Assembly (NCBI GenBank): GCA_032717465.1
Contig: CM064632.1
Coordinates: 25,633,094-25,697,093, forward strand
Direction: 5' to 3'
Length of the DNA: 64,000 bases
From: Coenobita brevimanus
Lineage: Eukaryota; Arthropoda; Malacostraca; Decapoda; Coenobitidae
The translations under genes were made by a program, and so were the position numbers. A model generated the notes under the pieces. The model was not told where the DNA came from. It saw only the letters and a program-made list of their open reading frames with translations, and did no database searches. Positions 34,583 through 44,446 of this stretch are shown piece after piece. Positions within the stretch are counted from its first letter, which is position 1, and every line of letters starts with the position of its first letter.

Positions 34583-35070
34583 AAGCAGTGATGAGAAATA
34601 GGGAGGTGAGTATGGAAGTTAAGAAGTCACTGTATGATGGTATTGTGATCCCTACCCTGACGTATGGAAGCGAGGCGTGGACCTTGCAAGAGGGGAACAA
34701 GTCAAGAGTGAGAGCAGTGGAAATGAGTTACTTGAGAGGAGCATGTGGAGTGACGTGGAGGGACAGGTTGACGAATGAAGAAGTGAAGGAACGTTGTGGG
34801 GTAGATGTGGATGTGGTTGAAAAGATTAGGAGAAATACACTGAGGTGGTTTGGACATGTGGAGAGAATGGAGAATGAAAGACTGACTAAGAGGGTGTATG
34901 TAGGTGAGGTGGAGGGAGGGAGAGGGAGGGGTAGACCGAGGATGAGGTGGAGGGATGGAGTTGAGAGGTATATGAGGGAGGGGGGGGTGAGTTGGGGGGA
35001 GGGGAGTCAAATGGTGGGTGACAGAGTGACTTGGAGGCGTTTTGTGTGCGGCCACCCTTTGCGGGATTAG
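34583..35070 (+). pseudogene. LINE-C ORF2 C-terminus
   Basis: Reads VIPTLTYGSEAWTLQ, MSYLRGACGVTWRDRLTNEE and LRWFGHVERMENERLTKRVY, then a GRGRGRPRMRWRDG basic patch, typical of RTE-type C-termini, and stops at TAG 35,068-35,070 after CGHPLRD. The same peptide order is encoded at 63,733-63,993 on the other strand. Confidence 0.88.
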
Positions 35071-35094
35071 GGCGTCGGGCTATAGATAGATAGA

Positions 35095-35434
35095 TAGATT
35101 ATTATTATTATTATTATTATTATTGTTAGTGTTAATGTTTTGTTATTGTTATTGTTATTATTCTTTTGCCACTTTCAGGAGATTTATTCAGCTATTCAGT
35201 GCGTTGATAATTAGGTTGGACAGGTAATTTTTGCAGTTGCCAGAAGCGTTTTATATATATATATATATATAGATAGATAGATAGATAGATAGATATGTAA
35301 AGACATTATGCAATAGTAGTTAAAGTTCTGTGATTAAGTTGGTTCAGTTGGGTACCTGAAGGACCATGTTCATACTCGTACCCTAAATAGCCCCATGGGA
35401 TTTCGTAATATCTCCTTAGCGATTAATCCGTACA
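35095..35434. repeat. (ATT)n, (TA)n(GATA)n and unique DNA
   Basis: ATT repeat 35,095-35,125, then (TA)n(GATA)n at 35,250-35,294. A possible eroded FB-1 arm (CTCCTTAGCGATTAATCCG) lies at 35,412-35,430. Confidence 0.7.
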
Positions 35435-36015
35435 TTAACCCTACTTGTGTAACCTGGGGTCTACTACATCCCCAGGCCACGAAAATGATTTTTTATATAA
35501 AAACGTTAAGGCCAAGGGATCTGTCCTTCCGTCTACCTTCCTGACTAGTGAATTCCTTCATGGGGATGACGGGGTCGTTCTTGAAACTGGCACTGATTTT
35601 GCTCTAGTGAGTCATTGGGGTCTGTCAGGCTCCAGGTTACATAACATATTACCTCATAATATGTCATTCCTTGTGTGCATTTATTTTTCATTTGCTGTGT
35701 TTCTCATTTTGTTTATAGGAAGTCCCAACATCAGTCTACAGCAGATGACCAAAAAGATTAAGATAATAGCTTTCAATTTTGCTTGGGTTAAAATTGAAAT
35801 TAGCATATACAAAATTTGGCATCTTTTTCAAACATTTCTAAATGAATTTCTTCATTTAAACTTTATTTGGGGGGTGGGCTCAATGAAAGAAAATGGCTTG
35901 AATTATTTGTGTATTAAAATACGGTCCAATAAACCAAACGTAAGTATTTTTTTAATTTTTTCCCTTGGGGTCTGTGAGACCCCGAGTTACCTAATGTGGT
36001 TAGATTAAAGGGTTA
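35435..36015. mobile_element. piggyBac-like non-autonomous element
   Basis: Starts TTAACCCTACTTGTGTAACC and ends TTAAAGGGTTA, i.e. short CCCT/AGGG inverted ends next to TTAA/TTA. Subterminal GGGGTCT-type palindromes occur on both sides (AACCTGGGGTCTACT; GGGGTCTGTGAGACCCC followed by GAGTTACC). The 187-residue plus-strand frame inside has no recognisable transposase motif. Class assignment rests only on ends and TTAA. Confidence 0.5.
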
Positions 36016-36049
36016 CCTATACAGGGTTAGTCCTCTGTATCCTCTTGTA

Positions 36050-36170
36050 TGCAGTTGATGTAAACTTTATCAGTATTAAAACGATCGAGATAATATACAA
36101 CGGAAGGCTAAAGGGAAGGATACGAAATAAATCGCTCAGTAAGGGGGGCTACGATACGTCCAATGTAACT
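36050..36170. repeat. possible FB-1 right arm
   Basis: ACGAAATAAATCGCTCAGTA followed by AGGGGGGCTACG resembles the FB-1 inverted arm; with the half near 35,412 it suggests an old FB-1 copy split by the piggyBac-like element. Confidence 0.35.
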
Positions 36171-36239
36171 CGTACCTAGAATAAAGGTTTATCGATCTGG
36201 CCGGAGATGGATCTGGTCCTTTCAGTCTCAGGACATCGC

Positions 36240-36458
36240 TATACCCTCCTTACTCTAAATTGGCTTAAAATTGACCTCTTTTCATCTTGCATACTGTGTT
36301 TGCCAATAGTTACACACGGGAATATGATGCTAGTCACGAAAAAGTGCTCTGAGGCTGATTTAGAGAGGCGATATTGCCATTATTCTGCCAGTAAGCAATG
36401 TGAAAAAAGTCTGCAAAATTAACAAAATCAGGGTCAAGCTAAGGTAACATTAGTATAA
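36240..36458. repeat. TA-1 MITE-like copy
   Basis: TATACCCTCCTTACTCTAAA and TTGGCTTAAAATTGACC at the left, GGAATATGATGCTAGTCACG inside, GGGTCAAGCTAAGG near the right end. Confidence 0.65.
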
Positions 36459-36683
36459 CACGCTTAACACGAAGTTCCAATGGCATACCCCGATTCCACT
36501 GACTCTTCATGATGGTGATTTATTATAAGCCCATTCCTGGTAATTTTAGACGATTTTAATCAGTTTTGGAATCACACCTCTCGAGTTTTTAAGAAGTTAA
36601 CTTTAAACTCTCCATTTCCACTTGTCTCTATTAAGATAAATGAAATCGACTGGACGCATATAGTATAAGAAGAGCAAAGTTTT

Positions 36684-36900
36684 CTACCCTTTACCTCTAA
36701 CTTGTCCTAAAATTGTCATATTTCTGTCTTTAATGCTGAGTTGTAACAACAGATTAACAGTTCACTGAATAATATAGTGCGAGGAAGAAGCGATATGGAA
36801 AGGGTGTTGAGCCACAGCAGTATCTTATTCTGCTAATGAGCTACCTGAAATAAGCTGAAATTGAACGAAAATTTGGCCAAGTTACAGTAGAAAGAGTATA
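36684..36900. repeat. TA-1 MITE-like copy
   Basis: Left end TACCCTTTACCTCTAACTTG then TCCTAAAATTGTC; inside GTTGTAACAACAGATTAAC and TTATTCTGCTAATGAGCTAC; right end TTTGGCCAAGTTACAGTAG then AAAGAGTATA. Good terminal inverted repeat. Confidence 0.75.
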
Positions 36901-37294
36901 GTTACGAATGCTATTTGGACTTAGGTCGAGTAGTTTCAAAGTTTATGGACTCTCAAACGCACTATTATGAGACGCAAATGATCCTACGCAAACATAAACA
37001 CGAAAGAAAAATTGCGCTGAGAAAAAAGTGATGTCCTCCCGCTAAATACCTTGAAAAAAAAAAAAAAAACTAGCATGTGGAATCTAATTAGGAGACACAA
37101 AGGGAACGGTAATGGAAGTTAAAAGATTATGTGACTTAGGAAGATATTACCACTCTCATATATTTTAAGTGTAAGTTTTTTACTAAAGTTGTGACTTTCA
37201 TCTTTAAAAAAATTTTCTCCCTAGTTTTCAGCCTTTTGTAATGACATTTTCTTTGTTTTAATTTTTTCTTAAATGTTTTCTTTAAACATTTCAG

Positions 37295-37352
<58 letters not shown>

Positions 37353-38210
37353 CTTTCCTGTACTGCCAGTTCCCTGCTTTCGTTTTTTGTTTTAAGTTTT
37401 TCCCTTAATGTTTTCTCAACGTTCAGTCTTTCTTCTGTTTTCACTTTTTTTCCCTTCTTTCCCTTCAACTCTGTGCTACTTTCAGCTTTTTTGTGTTCAA
37501 CGTTTGGTACTCTTGTCGTGTAACTTTGGCCTACAATTGCTTTACTTTCAGTTTGTCCGCTTTTGTTGCTTTATTTCCTCATACTCACCCTTTTCTAGTT
37601 TCTTTTCCATAACTCTAAATTTCTTTCTTTTTATATGTTCCCTTTAAACTTCCCCCTTTTTTTCTTAATTCAGATTTACTCCTGTCTCCTTTTATTACAT
37701 TAATTTAATCTGCTTTTAATTAACATTCTCTTTTCTTTGCTTTGAAATCATATTTTCATTCTTTTCATAACTTCAGTTTCACTTATATAGATTTTACTTC
37801 TTCCGTTTCTAAATTTGCATTTTTTTTTGTCCAGTTTAGCTTTTTAGTAATTTGTTTTCTACCCTTTACTGCCCTTTTCTTATACTTTCATTTCCTCCAT
37901 TTCAACTTTTATTACTCTCTTTACTTCGTTTTAAGCTTTCTTTTTTTTCTACATCAACGTAGAGCAGTTCAAGTCCAGGTATTACAGATTTTCTTTTATA
38001 ATGGAGGACACAGTAATCTGATGTATGTAACATTTTTGTATTTTTTCCTTCCTCTGTTCGCCTGAAAAGAAAATGACGATACCGGTATGTAGAGAAAGGC
38101 CTTCAAAGTACCTCGTCATTGAAATATGTTTTTGGTCTGGAATTTTTTTTTTTTTTTTTTCAGAACTGATATCTTCACATTAAGCTTTTTTTTTTTTTTA
38201 ATTGTTATTC
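36901..38210. other. T/C-rich low-complexity stretch
   Basis: Poly(A) near 37,050, (CT)n at 37,301-37,350 and long TTTC/TTTT-rich DNA to 38,200. The Phe-Leu-Ser-rich frames here reflect composition and are not supported as genes. Confidence 0.7.
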
Positions 38211-38514
38211 CTTGACTTTAAATTTTTTCATCTTGGTGTCTTTCAACTTTGATTTACATGGATTCGTTTCTTTACTGCAGTTTCTCTCTAACAGTTTCTC
38301 TTTTTTTTTTGCTCTCTTTTCACCTTCAGCTCTTCTTTTAGCACTTTCAGACCCGTATGATTCACTGTGGGTCGAAGAAAATTTGGCGATAGTAAAGCAA
38401 AATACAAGACTTAGTACCGAAAGACTTAAGCTTCCATTTCTGCCCTTGAAATTGCGTAACCTGTTCTCCCTGGCTAACAGCACCAGCTGTATTGGCAATT
38501 TGTTGATAATTTGG

Positions 38515-38605
38515 AACATAGCGAGATTGTGGTGATATTTTGCAACATAGCGAGAATGTGGTGATATTTTACAACATATGGAGATTGTGGTGATATACAA
38601 CGTAT
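38515..38605 (+). repeat. ~33-bp minisatellite, three units
   Basis: ACATAGCGAGATTGTGGTGA, ACATAGCGAGAATGTGGTGA and ACATATGGAGATTGTGGTGA each followed by TATTTT-type spacers. Confidence 0.85.
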
Positions 38606-38765
38606 CCTTGACGTCATTCAAAATCTTAGAAATAAAGAGACGGGTTGTAATATCTTTTTAATATATTCGAATGTCACAGGTATTCAAAAAAGATGGAATT
38701 ACTTTGCTTAATTTAGAACTCAACACGTGCGAAGTAATCAAACAGGATTGAATTTCGTCTCATCG

Positions 38766-38970
38766 ATTCCAAAGCTGTGATGGGCTGGAGATTTGCAGTA
38801 TTGTAGATTCCAAACCTCTTATGGGCTGGAATTTTGCTTTGTTATAGATTCCAAACCTCTTATGGGCTGGAATTTTGCTTTATTACAGATTCCAAACCTC
38901 TTATGGGCTGGAGTTTTGTATTATTATAGATTTCAAACCTCTTACGGGCTGGTGTTTTCCATTATCAATT
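38766..38970 (+). repeat. 41-bp minisatellite, five units
   Basis: ATTCCAAACCTCTTATGGGC plus TGGAATTTTGCTTTGTTATAG recurs every 41 bp from 38,766; the outer units are more diverged than the middle ones. Confidence 0.92.
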
Positions 38971-39044
38971 CTGTACCTCAGAAATAATCAGATTAGTTGA
39001 AATTTCGCCTCGCCACATTGGTTACCATTTCGCGTCGCCTAATT

Positions 39045-39250
39045 TAATACTTTTTTTTTTTTTTTTTGTAATTGACTGAACGAGATGTGCTTTGATGTCG
39101 GGGACGGGGAGAATCAAACGAACAAACACAGATTGGATTATTTAACGAGGCAACTGAGAGCTAAGTCAATTGTTATATCACACAGAATTTTGTTCAGTTA
39201 CTGTTGTTGCAAGGGATTAAGCCAGCCATGACGGTATGCTGGTTGTGGCT

Positions 39251-39299
<49 letters not shown>

Positions 39300-39323
39300 G
39301 GTAGCCTATTCTGCTTGTGGTCG

Positions 39324-39380
<57 letters not shown>
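39045..39380. repeat. poly(T) and two (AG)n tracts
   Basis: T run at 39,050-39,067; AG tracts at about 39,253-39,298 and 39,327-39,380 with 28 bp between them. Confidence 0.95.
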
Positions 39381-39383
<3 letters not shown>

Positions 39384-39599
39384 TTAGTCAGCTGATGGGA
39401 GACGATAAACTTATAAAAAATGTATTTAACAAGTACTGGTATAGCTTGTCTATATAATAGATGTGATATCCGTTTATTTATTTATTTATTGCATGTAGAT
39501 AAAAACTAGTGAATAGATAGGGTAAAGGAAAGGAGATTTATACTTTGTTTCTCCCAAAAGAGCTGATTAAAGTGTCTTCAGAAGTTAATCAAGGGAGGA

Positions 39600-40195
39600 A
39601 CCTTAAATTATAGACCTTAAACTGCGTGACCATGAGCCAGTAGGCGAAGGGCGGTACGTAAGTAAAGTCTCAGCAAAATCCTTACCTGACCCTTAACCCA
39701 TCCACCTAGTTTAGTTCATATCGGATAAAGAGTGGTTAAGTTGACGTTACCCTATGCTCTTGACCTTTGACGAGCTTTTCTGAATATAGAATAATTCCAC
39801 CCTTGACTAACCTTAAACCCGTCCGCCAAGTTTTATCCAAATCGAATCAAAGGTGACATTTGCCCTTGCCCTGTGACCTTTACCTCTGAACGATTATTCT
39901 TTAACCTTAATCACGTCACCTGGTCCTGTCCACCAGTCCATTGATCAAGTTTAGTCAGAACTGCGTCAGAACTGTCGAGTTGAATTGCTGTGACCTGTGA
40001 CGTACTTCGCCCCTATATTAATCACCAGTCTTCTGATGGTCCTCAATTTCATGCGAGTATGTCCATTAGGTTTTCCATAATCTTACATTCGGACAGACAG
40101 CCTGACAGGCAGGCAGTCAGACCAAAAGACAGAAAGACAGACAGGCAAATACGACCCGACAAAACACCCTTTCTTCTTAGGCGCACGGATGCAAA
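39600..40195 (+). repeat. unclassified repeat with internal CCAAGTTT units
   Basis: Three diverged ~120-bp internal repeats built from AACC(C)GTCC(G)CCAAGTTT, ATCCAAATCG-type and TGACCTTTGACC-type blocks, followed by a GGACAGACAGCC / AGACAGACAGG stretch and an AAT tail at 40,196. The tail suggests a retroposed repeat, but no class was identified. Confidence 0.5.
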
Positions 40196-40230
40196 ATAAT
40201 AATAATAATAATGATAATAATAATAATCAT

Positions 40231-40262
<32 letters not shown>

Positions 40263-40332
40263 ACCACAACAACAGTAGTAGTAGTAGTAGTAGTAATAGT
40301 AGTAATGATAATAGTAATAATAATAATAAAAC
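40196..40332. repeat. (AAT)n/(AGT)n trinucleotide repeat
   Basis: Alternating blocks of ATA, ACA and GTA triplets. Confidence 0.9.
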
Positions 40333-40493
40333 ACAGGCGGTTCACAGTGAAAAGATTTCCCAATGGAGAAGAAATTCCCCTAATGGTAAAACTCTTCTCT
40401 ATTGATCACCACACTAACACAAATACTTCTAGAGACATACACATAATGGCAAATAAAGCTTGAACTTTACCTAAATATGCCTTGTAAATCCTT

Positions 40494-40495
<2 letters not shown>

Positions 40496-40524
<29 letters not shown>

Positions 40525-40525
40525 C
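40496..40525. repeat. (CT)n microsatellite
   Basis: Short CT run; the DNA from 40,333 to 40,805 is otherwise unique and non-genic. Confidence 0.9.
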
Positions 40526-40805
40526 CCCATAATCCACATTCTCTTATAACCTTCCCTCCTATTTTTCAGCCACTCCATTTTTCCCCCTGCCAGCCTCCTC
40601 ATCATTCGCCTCGGCTCTCCTCGTAACCCCGAGGCTCCCGCTTTTTACAATATTATTCTCCTTGTTTACAGGGCTGTCCATTTACCCGTTTCCTTTCTTT
40701 CTTCCATTTCTCACAGTTAAATCTTCACTAGACATTTTTGTTTTCAATTCCCCACACAACGAGGAGGTATACATAATATCCACTCACCCGATGTAGTGCT
40801 GTCTT

Positions 40806-41090
40806 CAGGTGATTCTACACTGGTCAAATGGTTTCCTGTAACCCAAAAAGCCCTGGATGGCTAACATGTAACCATATGACGCCTGGTGATCTAGTGAGTT
40901 GAGGCGCTGCAACTGGATGTAGCCTGTAAAAGTTTCCGTCTGAGGGGTGATTGAGGTTTGTTGCTCACAAAATGCCACTCGAGGGTGAGGGAGTCTGGCC
41001 ACCCATGCCTTAAATGTCTGGATTGAGTAGTCTAGCCTCGGGTACCTACTCTCCTGATGGTGCAAAAAGGATTGGGTGATGAATGGATGG
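40806..41090 (-). repeat. unclassified dispersed repeat, reverse relative of 3,340 and 57,385
   Basis: On the minus strand GGTTACATGTTAGCCATCC, GGGTTACAGGAAACCAT and GTGTAGAATCACC align with GGGTTACAGGAAACCATCAG and AATGTAGAGCCACC at 57,650-57,690. Confidence 0.45.
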
Positions 41091-41150
41091 AAGGGTACGA
41101 CACTGCCAAATATAGCACACCTTTGGAAGTAAGGCTAATAGAATGAATGG

Positions 41151-41337
41151 TTAACACTTTCACCCCGAGGTTCTCCCAAGCTAAATAACGGTGTGTGGAG
41201 TTAGCCAGAATTAAGTACAACTGATTTGCTGCCCACTTACTCCATGAGGTCTGCCCTAAGCTGAGTAAAATCGTCCGTCATTACCCAATATACGAGTAAA
41301 ATACAAAATAGACTAGGTCCTCCCATGAAGGGGTTAA
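41151..41337. repeat. TTAA-1 MITE-like element with both ends
   Basis: 187 bp from TTAACACTTTCACCCC to CCCATGAAGGGGTTAA, TTAA at each edge. Two core motifs lie inside (AAGCTAAATAACGGTGTGTGG-like at 41,179 and AAGCTGAGTAAAATCGTCCG at 41,258). Confidence 0.65.
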
Positions 41338-41410
41338 CTGCTAAAATAAGATGTATTTTCTTGATATCCTTGCCACTATCAGGTTATGAAACATCGCCCT
41401 GCACGACATG

Positions 41411-41757
41411 TACAGGGTGGTCCATATATAACGCTCCTCTTGCACTCCGTCGGGTGTTATCTCTTGTGCTCCTGGGACGGCACAACGTTATCAGCCTTCC
41501 TGCTTTCCTATCCTTGTCTTTGACCCATAGAATAGTTACGCTAGTTATTGCCTATATTATAATTAACAGCCTAGAAAGCACCAATAGGTCTATTTTCGTT
41601 TGCCTTCTTTTTTTTTACTCCTTTGTACCCTGCACCATTAATTTATTTTCTGTTCTCACTGTTACACCGAAACTCTCACCAGCAGACTGAGCCGTCCCCA
41701 CAAAAGATAGCTGAGTGCTATTAATGGAGGACCCATTATATAGCCTGGACTGACCCC
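41411..41757. repeat. mariner-like foldback MITE, copy 1
   Basis: Left end TACAGGGTGGTCCATATATA, then TATCTCTTGTGCTCCTGGGA and CGGC; the right arm (GCCGTCCCCACAAAAGATAG ... GGAGGACCCATTATATAGCC) is its imperfect complement. The TA start and CAGGGTGG end resemble Tc1/mariner termini. Confidence 0.6.
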
Positions 41758-41844
41758 TTTACTGCAAGAAGTTCCCCATAATTTAAATAAAACGTCTGGA
41801 GGAGGCAGGCAGAAAATAACAAGACATCATATCAGTAAAGGAGT

Positions 41845-41990
41845 TATTTATTTATTGGTATATTTACTTATTGTATGTAGTTTTATTTATTTATATGTTT
41901 GTTTATTTAGTTTGTTTTACTTGTTTATTTATTTATATTTATTTGTTTATTTATTCATTTATTTAGTTATTTTTTGTTTATTATTTTTTC
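41845..41990. repeat. (TTTA)n-rich repeat
   Basis: TTTATTTATT/GTTTATTT repeats, low complexity. Just before it, a core-like AAATAAAACGTCTGGAGGAG at 41,786 with AGTAAAGGAGTTATT at the right is another TTAA-1 relic. Confidence 0.8.
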
Positions 41991-42063
41991 CTCCTGTCGG
42001 GTGCTCCTCTCGACCCCATCCCGAGTGTGTGTATCAAGCGTCCAGAGGTATTCATAAAGATTC

Positions 42064-42386
42064 TTAACTGGTTCACCCCCAAGGCCTGTATTCTTGTCGG
42101 TTAAGGTGGCTCCCTAGCACTTCTTCCTTAGCGAATTATTTTTGGATACAGCTGGTTAGTGTAATTTTGTACGTTATGCAGGGTATTGTGATAATTGAAT
42201 GATTTATATAAGAAGAGGAGAGCAAGGTGTAATAACCAAATAACCAAATATATCGCTTAGGAAGTTGTGGTAGGGAGCTTCTATAGCGGGTGAGAAGATG
42301 GGTCCGAAACAGCTTATATTTCCGACTGACTTCCACCGGACTATTTTATTAACAGCCAGGAGTGACATCAAAGAGTGAAGGGGTTA
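42064..42386. repeat. TTAA-1 element split by an FB-1 copy
   Basis: TTAACTGGTTCACCCCCAA at 42,064 and AGTGAAGGGGTTAG at 42,373 look like the two ends of one TTAA-1 element; the core (CCGGACTATTTTATTAACAG) is at 42,338. The FB-1 copy lies between, at 42,083-42,305. Confidence 0.5.
42083..42305. repeat. FB-1 foldback MITE copy
   Basis: 223 bp: GGCCTGTATTCTTGTCGG, TAAGGTGGCTCCCTAGCACT, TCCTTAGCGAATTATTTTTG at the left; ATATCGCTTAGGAAG, GGTAGGGAGCTTC and GAGAAGATGGGTCC at the right as inverted counterparts. Confidence 0.8.
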
Positions 42387-42401
42387 GTGAAGGCTGTGTG
42401 T

Positions 42402-42455
42402 AACCCCTCCAGTTGGAAAAGCCTCTCCCAAGCTGAATAAAATCGTCTGGGAGCA
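42402..42455 (+). repeat. TTAA-1 relic with perfect core
   Basis: GTAACCCCTCCAGTTGG at 42,401, then AGCTGAATAAAATCGTCTGG at 42,431-42,450, the clearest copy of the 20-bp core. Sequence to 42,616 is otherwise unique. Confidence 0.6.
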
Positions 42456-43215
42456 GCAGGGATGAAACATACCCCCTCCCCCCTCGTTTGTAGTGGTTAA
42501 TTTCTCCAGTAGGAGAAAGTGTTTGTATTTTATTTTTGCTCTCTCCAAATAGTTTTCTTCTGTCTTAGGGGTATTTCGATCTTGTGACCTTAGAAACAGC
42601 CTTCACTAGTAGTAGTCATCATCATCATCATCATTTCTTTATTTCGTAATACAGTATTCATATAAAGATTACATAATATTACATAACCCAGAAATTCCGG
42701 AGGCCTGTGTACAGTACAGAACATACTTAACAATAACATATCCTTCCGAAAGATGGAATTTGGTAGTCACTGAAAAAGTTATAGACTGTACACAATATAC
42801 TCACATATATAATACATATACACTCACATGCACATACTGTACATAAAAATAACAAATCACTGCTGCTCTCTTAGGGCAATAAAAACTATAATTAATGATA
42901 TAAAAAGATTACAAATTAAGCTGTAAAACACAGGAAAGAATAAAAATAAGTAAACCATAATGCTAAGACAAAAAATATAAAGATAAAAAAAATCATTATA
43001 AATATCTGCAAATTATAAAAACAGAAAATCTACAGAACTAAATAAAAAATTATATAAGCATGTACTAAGAAATAAGAAAAAAAAATTAAAATCTAATAAA
43101 ATAATAATAAAAGGCCACATATGACTGTACATAAAAGTTACCAAAACTAAAAAATCTAAAATATAAGCAATACTAAAAGTGAAACTAAAAAAAATTATAT
43201 AAAACAATTATACAT

Positions 43216-43431
<216 letters not shown>

Positions 43432-43466
43432 AAATGTGGGATAAAAATCATGATAGAATTAAGCTC

Positions 43467-44057
43467 TTAGCCATAAAACATACAAGGATTGCGTCTGTCC
43501 TCGTGCCTTTGCATCCAGTCAATCCGAGATCTCAGAATATCCAGCTCTTCATGAAAAATATTAACATTATATACATCCCTGAAGTATTTGAAAAGGTATT
43601 GCATAAAAAATCCCTCCTTGATAAGTGGGATATTAATGCTAAAGATAGGGTTTAGCAACCTGAACACTCTCTTACAGTACCTTGCTTGGACTAGTGCAGT
43701 GTGATGCCTGAGCAGCATTTGATTACACCGAGCTGCCGTGATGTGACTGCTGGCAATCATCGGTACTTCACATATACGCATCAATGCTTTGCTAAAAGCA
43801 ATCTCAAAAGCTTTAAAATTTTTTGAGTTAAAGGAAGAATCATGGTTCCATAATGGAAGTCCATAGTCTGGTAAACAATAAGATTTAAAAAGAAATAAAA
43901 ATGTGTCCCTGTCAACGGCTTTAAAATCCCTAAAAATACTATTAAATGAGGCATAAAAATTATTAAGTCTAAAAATAATATCGTCATTGTCTTTAAAATT
44001 AAAATGGACATTATGTCCATGGTAATTAAAAACCTTTACTACTTGCAGTGTATCACC
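43467..44057 (-). pseudogene. LINE-B ORF2 C-terminus
   Basis: Open in one frame from the insertion edge (GDTLQ, shared with the target duplication) to the stop at 43,467 after CMFYG. It encodes the C-terminal region after RT, including LPDYGLPLWNHDSS, KALMRICEVP and RRIDWMQRHEDRRNP-like sequence (DILRSRIDWMQRHEDRR). It is about 196 residues and is separated from its RT by 6.3 kb of foreign LINE. Confidence 0.85.
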
Positions 44058-44446
44058 CCCCCAAAACCAAGCCCGTTGTAGTCGTGGGGGGGCTCAGGGG
44101 TCTGGGGCTGGGACCTGATGGTGGGGGTGGTTTCCCTATGCCCTTCTTCCCCCCTATACCCTGCTTCCTCCTATACCCTGCTTCCCCCACCCTTGGGTCC
44201 CAGTCCTTGGCCCTACTAATTTTGCTTGGTCCTTTTTCTTCTCTTTTCTTCTTTTATTTTCTTTCTTCTCACCTTCCTAAGGTGTGAGAGCCGTGCTGAT
44301 GGGATGCAAGGCTGTCTCTTTTATGTCAGTCGATAACGGCCTCAGGGAACCATGGGTACGGTAGCCCTTGTTTCTTTCACCCTTACTCTTGACTCGGGCT
44401 CTCAGGAGTGGACTAGTTAAATCCCGCTTGAATAATTAGGCTCACC

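Larger units (their letters stand above)
32385..35094 (+). mobile_element. RTE-type LINE, 5'-truncated and decayed (LINE-C)
   Basis: Plus-strand LINE holding part of the endonuclease, the full reverse transcriptase and the RTE-style C-terminus, and ending in an (ATAG)n tail at about 35,078-35,094. Four breaks interrupt the frame: TAG at 32,979, TGA at 33,831, a 2-bp gain in an ATATAT run near 34,185 and a single-base indel near 34,540. It is flanked on both sides by (ATT)n, consistent with insertion into that repeat. Related 3' ends are at 1,850-2,072 and 63,472-64,000. Confidence 0.9.

Noticed and set aside
35445..36008. 187-residue frame as a transposase
   Set aside because: It has no DDE/DDD-like motif arrangement or piggyBac signature that I can see; it spans most of a short AT-rich non-autonomous element.
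43781..44020. Separate small minus-strand gene
   Set aside because: It is an out-of-phase frame over the LINE-B ORF2 C-terminus; the correct frame reads through continuously from the insertion junction.
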